A DNA stretch of 44,082 bases, from the NCBI GenBank assembly GCA_021371855.1, contig JAJFVL010000046.1, positions 117,897 to 161,978 on the forward strand, given 5' to 3'. Shown here piece after piece: positions 8,437 through 16,330 of the stretch. A program made the translations under genes and the position numbers. Source of the stretch: Bacteroidales bacterium (lineage in GTDB: Bacteria; Bacteroidota; Bacteroidia; Bacteroidales; VadinHA17). Every line of letters begins with the position of its first letter. Position 1 is the stretch's first letter. The notes under the pieces are model-generated. The model was not told where the DNA came from. It made no database searches and saw only the letters and a list, made by a program, of their open reading frames with translations.

Positions 8437-9837
8437 TTACTTTGCCAGTTCTATTGCCTCCCGGAGGGCGCCAAGCTTATTATTTACTTCATTCAATTCT
8501 TTATCCTCGTCGGATACAGCCACAATCCCGGCTCCTGCCTGATAATAAAGTCTGTTCCCCTTACTCAGAAAGGTTCTGATCAGAATGGCATGATTAAACT
8601 GTCCGTTGAAATCCATGAAACCTATCGCGCCTCCATAAAAACCACGACTTTGCTTTTCATATTTATCTATAAGCTCCATTGCTTTGTATTTTGGTGCTCC
8701 CGAAAGAGTGCCTGCAGGAAAGGTAGCTGCCATCATCCCCGAAACCGTTGCATTGTCATTCATCTCACCCGAAACAGATGAAACAAGATGTATCACATGT
8801 GAATAAAACTGTACCTCCCTGAAACTTTCAACCTTTACATTTTTTGCATAACGGCTTATGTCATTCCGTGCAAGATCAACAAGCATGACATGTTCTGCAT
8901 TCTCTTTGAGGTCAGTTGACAACTGCTGTGCTAAAAGCTTATCATTTTCATCATCACCTGTACGTCGGAAAGTGCCGGCAATGGGATTTATATATGCTTT
9001 CCCTTTAAATATTTTCAGATGAGCTTCGGGAGATGAACCAAAAATTTTATAAGTCCCGTAATCAAAATAGAAAAGATAAGGGGAAGGATTAACCGAACGA
9101 AGGGCCCTGTAAACATTAAAATCATCTCCTGAAAATTTCCTTGAAAACTGCCGTGATAAAACAATCTGAAAAACATCGCCCCTGTAACAATGTTCTTTCC
9201 CTTTTGCAACCATCGATTTATATTGTTCATCGGTCATATTGGATTCTTCAGGATCATCCGATCTGAATGAATATATCGCATAATTTCTGTTGAACAACAA
9301 CGATTGGATTCTGTCTGTTTCCCCAGGAACATCATCAACAATATTCTCTATGATATACAAAACATTCTGGAAGTGGTTAATGGCAATGATGTAATTATAA
9401 AAGGAATAATGAATTTCAGGGATTTTTCTTTCTTCGGTCTGCTCAGCTGTGATGTCAAGCTTTTCAAAATATTTTACCGCGTCATAAGCACAATATCCGA
9501 AAAGTCCGTTTATTGGTGAATCATCGCTGCCGGCAGATATTTCAAATGATCTCTGAAAGGTGTCTAACTCCTGAACCATTGCAGATCCTGAGGAAACTTT
9601 CCCTGAGGTCACCGAACCATCAGGATAAGTTTCAGTAAATATGCCATTATCTGCTTCAAAAGTGGCAACAGGTTTCATACATATATATGAATAACTGTTT
9701 TCATTACCATGGTAATCAGAGCTTTCAAGAAGAATTGAATTTGGATATATATCCCTTATTTTCAGATATATACTTACCGGAGTAATTGTATCAGCCAGTA
9801 ATTTTCTGACTTTTGTCGTTACAGCAATTTTTTTCAT
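8437..9837 (-). CDS. trpE: anthranilate synthase component I
   Basis: The 466-residue chorismate-utilising enzyme turns chorismate and ammonia into anthranilate. The N-terminal stretch SILLESSDY contains the LLES element that binds the feedback inhibitor tryptophan, so allosteric inhibition is likely. The C-terminal chorismate domain shows PSPYLFYFDYG, FGSSPEAHLK, PIAGTFRR, ENAEHVMLVDLARND, TLSGAPKYKAMELI and the Gly-rich QAGAGIVAVSD. It is the first structural gene of the operon, about 90 nt after the leader-peptide stop and directly after the attenuator hairpin. Confidence 0.97.
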   Translation of the reverse strand: MKKIAVTTKVRKLLADTITPVSIYLKIRDIYPNSILLESSDYHGNENSYSYICMKPVATFEADNGIFTETYPDGSVTSGKVSSGSAMVQELDTFQRSFEISAGSDDSPINGLFGYCAYDAVKYFEKLDITAEQTEERKIPEIHYSFYNYIIAINHFQNVLYIIENIVDDVPGETDRIQSLLFNRNYAIYSFRSDDPEESNMTDEQYKSMVAKGKEHCYRGDVFQIVLSRQFSRKFSGDDFNVYRALRSVNPSPYLFYFDYGTYKIFGSSPEAHLKIFKGKAYINPIAGTFRRTGDDENDKLLAQQLSTDLKENAEHVMLVDLARNDISRYAKNVKVESFREVQFYSHVIHLVSSVSGEMNDNATVSGMMAATFPAGTLSGAPKYKAMELIDKYEKQSRGFYGGAIGFMDFNGQFNHAILIRTFLSKGNRLYYQAGAGIVAVSDEDKELNEVNNKLGALREAIELAK

Positions 9838-9867
9838 CTTTAATTTTTTGGTACTGGTTAAAAATCA

Positions 9868-9897
9868 AAAAGCCTGTCGTGGGAACGACAGGCTTTT
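9868..9897 (-). terminator. trp attenuator (intrinsic terminator in the trpE leader)
   Basis: A perfect 13-bp stem (9868-9880 with 9885-9897) has a 4-nt loop (81-84 of that block) and is followed on the minus strand by TTTTTGATTTTT. It lies between the leader peptide stop (9930) and the trpE start (9837), so it must be read through for the operon to be expressed. I could not find a strong competing antiterminator arm by eye; only a short GGUU/AGCC pairing with the Trp-codon region is possible. Confidence 0.85.
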
Positions 9898-9929
9898 GTT
9901 TAATATCTTTATTAAATAATTACAAATAG

Positions 9930-9998
9930 CTATTGGTTTCGCACTTTTGTGTGTAAATTGCTTAACCACCAACGCCAACTTGTAATAAATGCTTTCAT
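9930..9998 (-). CDS. trpL: trp operon leader peptide (22 aa, W-R-W-W)
   Basis: The ATG at 9998-9996 opens a 22-codon frame closed by TAG at 9932-9930. The product begins MKAFITSWRWWLSNL and contains three Trp codons in four positions (residues 8, 10 and 11), an extreme enrichment for so short a peptide. It lies just downstream of a consensus Bacteroidota promoter, about 30 nt ahead of the attenuator hairpin and ahead of trpE. By analogy with enterobacterial trpL, ribosome stalling at these codons when charged tRNA-Trp is scarce should let transcription continue past the terminator. The placement and codon content make the call strong; the switching mechanism is inferred. Confidence 0.85.
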   Translation of the reverse strand: MKAFITSWRWWLSNLHTKVRNQ

Positions 9999-10017
9999 TT
10001 TTCAAATAATGATGGTG

Positions 10018-10048
10018 CAAAAATATACTTTGTTTTTCATAAAACAAA
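10018..10048 (-). promoter_or_regulatory. trp operon promoter, Bacteroidota consensus
   Basis: On the minus strand TTTG (10048-10045) is followed after exactly 19 nt by TATTTTTG (10025-10018), a full match to TTTG-N19-TAnnTTTG. Transcription should begin a few bases downstream, giving only a short 5' end before the leader peptide ATG at 9998. Confidence 0.75.
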
Positions 10049-10473
10049 AATTTCAACATTATTATTCACTTAAAGTCGCCTTTGCTAATTCCTGAGCAGC
10101 CAATAATAAAAAATAAAGAGAGGTTGAAAGGGGGAATGGGGGAAATATTACAGACCATTGCCTAATCTTGTCCCCCTCCATATATAGCTGCTGCTGATAT
10201 CTGCACCTGTCGCCCAGTCGGAAGAACCTTCTTCCTGTGAATACAAGTGCAGACTGCTAATGTCGTAAACAACAGTAGTACATATTGTATACTGAAACTT
10301 TTTTCCATAAATTCAGAAGTGTTATAGTAAAATTATACAAATTAATCCGTAACATACACACGGGAACGGAATCTTCGTCACTTTAAGATTATCTGCAATT
10401 TTTATCATCCGACTTTGGGATTTCATTAAACATACTTACTATTTTTAAAGATATTTCATAAAACTATATATCC
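10049..10473. other. intergenic region between the trp promoter and the GH97 gene
   Basis: The 425-nt region holds the decayed porin stub at 10148-10308 and a purine-rich, G-run tract at about 10114-10140. The rest, to 10473, must carry the start signals of the GH97 gene, but I see no clear TAnnTTTG element there. Confidence 0.5.
10148..10308 (-). pseudogene. remnant of an outer-membrane (TorF-like) porin gene: signal peptide plus first strands
   Basis: From the ATG at 10308 the minus strand encodes a signal-peptide-like start (MEKSFSIQYVLLLFTTLAVC). A shift of frame follows, after which the codons read LYSQEEGSSDWATGAD then ISSSYIWRGTRLGNG before TAA at 10150-10148. The ADxxSSYxWRG pattern just after a signal peptide resembles the N-terminus of Bacteroidota TorF-type putative porins. 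The frame shift, the early stop and the absence of any continuing barrel show a dead 5' stub. A G-run tract replaces the rest of the gene. The porin family is recognised from a short stretch only, so the assignment is tentative. Confidence 0.5.
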
Positions 10474-12381
10474 ATGAAAACCCGGATCATTTTTTATGTC
10501 ACTATTTCACTCATAACAATGGGTTGTTCAGATATTAACAAGGTTACTGTCACATCACCCGATGGAAACAATAAATTTACCATTATTCCAGGATATGATA
10601 AGGAGAACGGAAGCTGGTCGGTTTTTACCCTTCATACCGGAGATAAAAAGGTGCTCTTCCCCTCTTATTTTCAATTAAATACTGATATTGAACATGAAAA
10701 GAGTGATTTCAAAGTAGTAAAAGTTGAAAATGAACAAATAACTAATAAATGGATCAATAATTTCGGAGAGAGGAAAGAAATCCAGGATAACTATAACCAG
10801 ACCAAAATTTTTCTTGAATCTAAAGGCCTGAAAATTAATTTTATATGCCGGGCATATAATGAAGGTATAGCTTTTGCTTATGAAATTCCGGCACAGGATG
10901 GGAAAAATTCTGTTAAAATAATTGATGAAAAGATTATCTTCAATTTTCCTGAAGATTATCCTGCATGGTCAGCTGCAAGAGCTCAGGCGCAATATTCAAG
11001 AGTCCCCGTCAGTAAAATCGAAAAAGGATGTGAAAGGCCCCTGGTAATTGAGGTCGATACGAATCTGACGATTGCTCTGGCAGAGGCACAACTTATTGAT
11101 TATGCAAGGATGAAATTTGAGCCCGACACCACAACGGGAGAGATAAGTATTATCAGCCGGCTTGATGGCGAGGTGTTAAAACAGCTGCCATTCAGATCAC
11201 CATGGAGAGTTGTAATGACAGGTAAAAATCCGGGTGATCTTCTTGAAAAGAATTACCTCATACTAAACCTGAATGATCCATCTGAGATATCGGATATTTC
11301 ATGGATAAAACCCGGGAAAGTGTTGCGTGAAGTAACTCTTACGAACACAGGGGCAAAGGCAGCTATTGATTTTACATCTGCGCATAATATGCAATATGTC
11401 GAATTTGACGCAGGATGGTATGGGCATGAGTACGACGATAAATCTGATGCAAGTGCTGTAAACCTCGACCCTTCACGCTCAAAGGGACCTCTGGATATGC
11501 AGGAAGTTATTAATTATGCGAACTCTAAAAATATCAGAATTCTTCTGTATGTCAACAGGAGAGCTCTTGAAAAACAGCTTGATGAAATTCTGCCAATATA
11601 TAAGAAATGGGGTATTGCAGGAATTAAATTCGGTTTCGTACAGGTGGGGGACCAGGCAGCCACAAGATGGCTTCATGAATCTATCAGGAAAGTTGCTTCG
11701 TATCAGATGGTTGCAGATGTTCATGATGAGTATCGTCCAACAGGTTATGCCAGGACATATCCAAATTTTCTTACACAGGAAGGGATAAGAGGTGACGAAG
11801 AGAGTCCTTCCAACTCTCACACACTGATAACAATGTTTACCCGTATGATTGCAGGACAAGGGGATAACACTATTTGTTATTACAATGAAAGGGTTGATAC
11901 TAAAATGGGATCGCACGCCTCCCAGCTGGCAAAAGCAGTTTGCCTGTTCAGCCCGCTTCAGTTTCTTTACTGGTATGACAAAGCAGCTCCTTCACAGGAA
12001 AAAAAAGATAGTTTACGGGGTGCAACAAATTATATCGGGGATGAACCGGAACTGGAGTTTTTCGATAATGTACCAACTGTGTGGGACGAAACAAAGGTTC
12101 TCTATTCAAAAATCGGAGAGTATGGTGTGATAGCCCGAAAAAATGGTGATGAGTGGTTTATCGGAGGAATAAACGGAGTTGATGCAAGAACCCTGGAAAT
12201 CAAGTTCAGCTTCCTCAACCAGGGCAAAAAATATTCAGCAAAGATATATTCTGATGATCCATCAGTCAAGACGCGAACTCACGTAAGGATAGACAGCTTA
12301 AATATTGACAGGAACACTGTATACTCTGCAAAGCTTAATTCAAACAAGGGAATAGCAATGCACATTATACCAATAGAATAA
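10474..12381 (+). CDS. glycoside hydrolase family 97 lipoprotein
   Basis: The 635-residue product starts with a lipoprotein signal (MKTRIIFYVTISLITMGC, lipobox Cys18), so it sits in the periplasm or outer membrane. A beta-sandwich N-domain (about 20-280), a TIM barrel (about 290-540) and a C-terminal beta domain fit GH97. Family motifs include FDAGWYG, RPTGYARTYPN and the Glu-rich EGIRGDEE. GH97 contains inverting alpha-glucosidases (SusB type) and retaining alpha-galactosidases. At the strand where retaining members carry the Asp nucleophile (KVDF), this protein has KFGF, which points to the inverting alpha-glucosidase branch; this is inferred from remembered family features. No susCD pair is adjacent. 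Its stop lies 4 nt from the stop of the convergent LytTR gene. Confidence 0.9.
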   Translation: MKTRIIFYVTISLITMGCSDINKVTVTSPDGNNKFTIIPGYDKENGSWSVFTLHTGDKKVLFPSYFQLNTDIEHEKSDFKVVKVENEQITNKWINNFGERKEIQDNYNQTKIFLESKGLKINFICRAYNEGIAFAYEIPAQDGKNSVKIIDEKIIFNFPEDYPAWSAARAQAQYSRVPVSKIEKGCERPLVIEVDTNLTIALAEAQLIDYARMKFEPDTTTGEISIISRLDGEVLKQLPFRSPWRVVMTGKNPGDLLEKNYLILNLNDPSEISDISWIKPGKVLREVTLTNTGAKAAIDFTSAHNMQYVEFDAGWYGHEYDDKSDASAVNLDPSRSKGPLDMQEVINYANSKNIRILLYVNRRALEKQLDEILPIYKKWGIAGIKFGFVQVGDQAATRWLHESIRKVASYQMVADVHDEYRPTGYARTYPNFLTQEGIRGDEESPSNSHTLITMFTRMIAGQGDNTICYYNERVDTKMGSHASQLAKAVCLFSPLQFLYWYDKAAPSQEKKDSLRGATNYIGDEPELEFFDNVPTVWDETKVLYSKIGEYGVIARKNGDEWFIGGINGVDARTLEIKFSFLNQGKKYSAKIYSDDPSVKTRTHVRIDSLNIDRNTVYSAKLNSNKGIAMHIIPIE

Positions 12382-12385
12382 TCCG

Positions 12386-13099
12386 TTACAGAAAGTTCTT
12401 GTCAAGAAACTCCTGGAACTTGTCTTTATACTGATCGCTTACTGGAATATACTCTTTCCCGAAAACGATCCTGCTGCGTTCTATGGTATCGATTTTCCCA
12501 AGATTAACAATAAAAGAGCGGTGTACCCTCATGAACTTGTCGCTGGGAAGTTTTGATCCGAGCAGCTTAAGGGATGTAAGCGACATAACTGGTTTAGGAT
12601 CATTCTGTGTATAGACCTTCACATAATCTTTAAGACCTTCGATATACAGAATGTCGTTAAAATTTATCCGTTTTATCTTATACTCTGACTTGAGAAAAAG
12701 AAACTCATTATTGGCTTCAACCTTATTAAGATCCTTCTGTTCCAGCTTTATTAACCTCCGGGCTTTATTAACAGCCGTTAAAAACTCTTCATAACTGAAA
12801 GGCTTTAAAAGATAATCGACGATATCAAGTTTGTAACCTTCAAGAGCATACTTTTCATAAGCAGTGGTAAATATTACCTTCGGGCCCTTTCCCAAAAGCC
12901 TCGTAAACTCAATCCCTGAAAGATCAGGCATTTGAATATCCACAAAGATCAGGTCCACACTGGAATTTGTCAGAAAATCAGCTGCATCGACAGGATTATC
13001 GAACATGCCTGCCAGCTTAAGTCCGGGAGTTCTTTCGATATAACCGGCAACCAGTTTTAGTGCCAGTGGTTCGTCGTCAACTGCAATTGTGTTGATCAT
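12386..13099 (-). CDS. LytTR-family response regulator
   Basis: The 237-residue protein has a receiver domain (about 1-120) with acidic residues at 8-9, the phosphoacceptor Asp54 in LIFVDIQMPD and Lys99 in YLLKPF. A LytTR DNA-binding domain (about 130-237) follows, with IEGLKDYVKVYT and FMRVHRSFIVN. The ATG at 13099 overlaps the kinase stop by one base (TGATG), so translation is coupled and the pair is cognate. A TTG one codon earlier is less likely. LytTR regulators bind direct repeats upstream of their targets. The gene is last in a six-gene co-oriented run with an efflux system, so control of that pump is the obvious hypothesis. Confidence 0.95.
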   Translation of the reverse strand: MINTIAVDDEPLALKLVAGYIERTPGLKLAGMFDNPVDAADFLTNSSVDLIFVDIQMPDLSGIEFTRLLGKGPKVIFTTAYEKYALEGYKLDIVDYLLKPFSYEEFLTAVNKARRLIKLEQKDLNKVEANNEFLFLKSEYKIKRINFNDILYIEGLKDYVKVYTQNDPKPVMSLTSLKLLGSKLPSDKFMRVHRSFIVNLGKIDTIERSRIVFGKEYIPVSDQYKDKFQEFLDKNFL

Positions 13100-14205
13100 C
13101 AAGTGAAATTTATATTCAGAATAACCTCAAATGCTGATTCTGACTTATTAATCTTTAACTCATGTTTTTCAGGGAAAAGCAGGTTAAGTCTTTTAATTAC
13201 ATTCTCCAATCCGATGCCTGAATTTTTGTTTTCTGATTCCTCCTTTGTCTTTTTAATACTGTTAGAACACCTGAAAGATATTGTATCTTTTTCTACCTGC
13301 ATACTGATATCAATAAAAGATGCTTCCCGGTAACTGATTCCATGCTTAAAAGCATTTTCAATAAAAGGAATAAAGAGCAAAGGTGGAATAGTCAGGTCAT
13401 CATATTTTTCAGGAAAGGAGACTGAGAGCTTAATTTTATCACTCACCCTGAGTTTCATCAAATCGATATAGTTATTCATAAAACTGATTTCGTTGCTCAT
13501 GCGGGTATTCCCCTGTTCCGAATCGTATAAGAGATATCTCATTAATTTCGAAAGCTTTAACACAGCTTTCCGGGAGTCCTCGGCATTGATGCTTATCAGG
13601 GAATATATATTGTTCAGCGTGTTAAAGAAAAAATGAGGACTAATCTGGTTTTTGAGGAATGCCAGTTCGGAATTCAGTTTTTCTCGCTCCATTTCCTTTT
13701 GTAACTTCTCAATCTGTGAATGACGCTCAAGTACCCTGAGCCCAAGAGAAAAAAATACAAGAAACATTGAAGTAAGCGCATAATTATACAAATGTACCTC
13801 GCGGAATGGCGGCCTGGTTATCATTACTCCCCCGCCGGGTGGTAAGTGCCTTTTTCTATCTTCTTGTCGTTCTCTGTTAAATTGTTCCGTTTTAATACTG
13901 TCGGATGCATATCGAAATACCAGCTTATTTGAGATATCTGAAACAAAATAAAAGCATGCAATTAAAACGATTACTGACAGATAATATCTGTATCGCTTTT
14001 TCCCGAAGAAGAACCCGGGGGCCAATAAAAAATAATTTACATAGAATATTATCCCGCTGATAATAGTATTGATATAATATAGCCATACAAAATCATTTCC
14101 GACCTGCCATCTCTTGATGAAATAAACGGGTAATCCCAGGAGAATACTCCAGGCAAGAAGATGCAGTAAAACCCGGATTTTATGACCTGTAAAAAAGTCT
14201 TTCAT
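13099..14205 (-). CDS. LytS/YehU-type sensor histidine kinase
   Basis: The 368-residue kinase has four predicted membrane segments (about residues 8-180), with a Pro/Gly-rich loop (RHLPPGGGVMITRPPF) before the last. A short coiled coil (EKLQKEMEREKLNSEL) leads to the His-kinase box QISPHFFFNTLNNIYSL with the phospho-His, and a HATPase domain with FIENAFKHGI and GIGLENVIKRL follows. I chose the ATG at 14205 (MKDFFTGHKIR), a typical start for the family. An ATG at 14241 would add 12 atypical residues. There is no large periplasmic domain, so the stimulus may be in the membrane, for example envelope stress from a pump substrate. Confidence 0.93.
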   Translation of the reverse strand: MKDFFTGHKIRVLLHLLAWSILLGLPVYFIKRWQVGNDFVWLYYINTIISGIIFYVNYFLLAPGFFFGKKRYRYYLSVIVLIACFYFVSDISNKLVFRYASDSIKTEQFNRERQEDRKRHLPPGGGVMITRPPFREVHLYNYALTSMFLVFFSLGLRVLERHSQIEKLQKEMEREKLNSELAFLKNQISPHFFFNTLNNIYSLISINAEDSRKAVLKLSKLMRYLLYDSEQGNTRMSNEISFMNNYIDLMKLRVSDKIKLSVSFPEKYDDLTIPPLLFIPFIENAFKHGISYREASFIDISMQVEKDTISFRCSNSIKKTKEESENKNSGIGLENVIKRLNLLFPEKHELKINKSESAFEVILNINFT

Positions 14206-14298
14206 AATTGTTGTCTGCTCTATTTGTACATGTGGAATCATAAAGGTAACAAATTAATATCATTCTGCCGAAACAACGTAAGATTTGCCCAGGTTGTT

Positions 14299-15519
14299 TT
14301 ATTCGTATCTGAGGGCGTCGATAGGATTAAGATTTGCAGCTTTGCGTGCAGGATACCATCCGAAGAAAACACCAATAGCAAAACATACCATGAAGGAAAG
14401 TACTACCGCCTGGGTTTTAATAACTGTAGGGTTATCCATAATTGTTCCGGCCAGTTTAGCCATAAGAAATCCGAAGATAATACCAAGAATACCTCCCATT
14501 ATACTCAGTAACATCGATTCTACAAGGAACTGTGCTAATATATCCCTGCTACGGCCACCTATTGACATTCGTAAGCCTATCTCCCGCGTACGTTCAGTGA
14601 CTGAAACAAACATGATATTCATGATCCCGATACCTCCCACCAGCAATGAAATTCCGGCAATGGCACCCAGCAGATATGTCATGATGTCGGTCATTGATGA
14701 AACAGTTTCAATAAGTTCTGACTGTGACATTACTCTGAAGTCGTTTGTGACACCCTCCTTAAGCTTATGCGTTCTACGGAGGATTTCCTCAACTTCTGCA
14801 ATTGCCACGGGACTTTTTTCCTCACTTACCGCAGAGGCATAAATACCATTGAGATAATCGATTGCTGCCAATCTTCGCTGGACAGTTGTATATGGAGCAA
14901 TTATCAGATCGTCCTGATCCTGTCCGTTACCACTTTCTCCCTTATCTTTAAGAACGCCTATAATTTGAAAGGGAAGGTTTTTTATCCTTAATGAAAGACC
15001 GACAGGATCGACATTTGTACCAAATAATGTTTCCACAACAGTCTGCCCGAGGATACAAACCTTGGCCATAGATTTTACTTCATTGGAATTGAATATCCTG
15101 CCTGAACTTATCTCCAGTTTTCTGATTTTCAGATATTCTTCACTTACACCATAAATTGTCGTCTGAGTGTTCTGATTGCCATAGATTACCTGGCCGCTGG
15201 CCTGCACTGAAGGAGAAACTGATTCGAGAGCTGTCGATTCGTTACGAAGAGCAACAACATCGCTGTACTTAAGCACCATGGAGCTCGATGCACCAAGGTT
15301 TACTCCACCACGTCGCTGGAAATTAGGCATTATCATAACCATGTTTGTTCCCATACTTGACATTTCTTCACGCATGCTTACCTTGGAACCTTCTCCGATA
15401 GCCAGCATGGCAATCACCGAACCTACGCCTATTATAATACCGAGCATTGTCAGAAAAGATCTCATCTTGTTTCTGAGAAGAGCCCGAATGGCTATTCTAA
15501 ATAAATTCGTAATATTCAT
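14299..15519 (-). CDS. MacB-like ABC transporter permease (FtsX family)
   Basis: The 406-residue inner-membrane protein has one N-terminal membrane segment (about 18-40), a large periplasmic domain (MacB_PCD, about 45-245) and three C-terminal segments with the FtsX signature (GGIGIMNIMFVSVTERTREI). Such permeases act as mechanotransmission pumps with a TolC channel. I use the ATG at 15519 (MNITNLFRIA), since the longer frame begins with TTG and overlaps the ATPase gene. It starts 16 nt after the ATPase. Unlike E. coli MacB, ATPase and permease are separate genes. The drug or peptide substrate cannot be told. Confidence 0.93.
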   Translation of the reverse strand: MNITNLFRIAIRALLRNKMRSFLTMLGIIIGVGSVIAMLAIGEGSKVSMREEMSSMGTNMVMIMPNFQRRGGVNLGASSSMVLKYSDVVALRNESTALESVSPSVQASGQVIYGNQNTQTTIYGVSEEYLKIRKLEISSGRIFNSNEVKSMAKVCILGQTVVETLFGTNVDPVGLSLRIKNLPFQIIGVLKDKGESGNGQDQDDLIIAPYTTVQRRLAAIDYLNGIYASAVSEEKSPVAIAEVEEILRRTHKLKEGVTNDFRVMSQSELIETVSSMTDIMTYLLGAIAGISLLVGGIGIMNIMFVSVTERTREIGLRMSIGGRSRDILAQFLVESMLLSIMGGILGIIFGFLMAKLAGTIMDNPTVIKTQAVVLSFMVCFAIGVFFGWYPARKAANLNPIDALRYE

Positions 15520-15535
15520 TTCGCTGAGATTAATT

Positions 15536-16294
15536 TTAAATATCAAATTCTTCAATATTCTCCACGGTCATATTCTTTAAAACATCCCGGGCGAAAAGAC
15601 GTTCTTCTACCATGAACTCTTTCTTTATTTTGCCATCGCGAAAAGCGACGTTACGTGTTGCGTACTTTGCTATGTCAGGTTCATGAGTTACAAACACAAC
15701 TGTTTTTCCTTTATCATTCAGATCCTGAAACAGTTCCATTATCTCAACCGAAGTTCGTGTATCGAGGTTCCCGGTTGGTTCATCAGCAAGAATCAAAACA
15801 GGATCATTCACCAGCGATCGTGCAATGGCAACCCTTTGCTGCTGACCACCCGATAGCTGGTTTGGCATATGATACATCCGGTCTGCTAGTCCTACAGATT
15901 CAAGAGCTTTTATAGCCCGGTCATGTCTCTCTTTTGCTGAAACTTTTGAATCATAGAAAAGCGGAAGCTCAACATTTTCCAATGCTGTTGTTCTGGCCAA
16001 AAGGTTATACGATTGAAAAACAAATCCGAGTTTTATGTTCCTTAATTTTGCAAGTTCATCCTTGCTCATAGAATTAACGTTGATACCATCCAGGATATAA
16101 TCCCCGGCAGTTGGTTTGTCAAGGCATCCGAGGATATTCAGCATGGTCGACTTCCCCGATCCGCTCGTTCCCATGATCGCTACGAACTCTCCTGTCCGGA
16201 TCTTAATATCTACACCACGCAATGCATGCACTGTAACCTCTCCTATATGGTAATCTTTTCTGAGGTTTTTTATTTCTATGACTGTATTATTCAT
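15536..16294 (-). CDS. MacB/LolD-type ABC transporter ATPase
   Basis: The 252-residue ATPase has Walker A GTSGSGKST, Q-loop FVFQSYNLL, signature LSGGQQQRVAIARSL, Walker B LILADEPTGNLD and the H-loop in FVTHEPD. An extra C-terminal tail of about 25 residues ends in ENIEEFDI. The start could be ATG 16294 (MNNTVIEIKNL), which matches family N-termini, or ATG 16315, seven codons earlier. It lies between the adaptor gene and the permease gene and powers the pump. Confidence 0.94.
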   Translation of the reverse strand: MNNTVIEIKNLRKDYHIGEVTVHALRGVDIKIRTGEFVAIMGTSGSGKSTMLNILGCLDKPTAGDYILDGINVNSMSKDELAKLRNIKLGFVFQSYNLLARTTALENVELPLFYDSKVSAKERHDRAIKALESVGLADRMYHMPNQLSGGQQQRVAIARSLVNDPVLILADEPTGNLDTRTSVEIMELFQDLNDKGKTVVFVTHEPDIAKYATRNVAFRDGKIKKEFMVEERLFARDVLKNMTVENIEEFDI

Positions 16295-16330
16295 GACACT
16301 GATTTTTAATTTCATTTTATTCTCATTCTC

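Noticed and set aside
9865..10059. 64-codon minus-strand ORF across the trp leader
   Set aside because: It crosses the promoter, the true leader peptide in another frame and the terminator stem, and has no protein-like features; a shadow frame.
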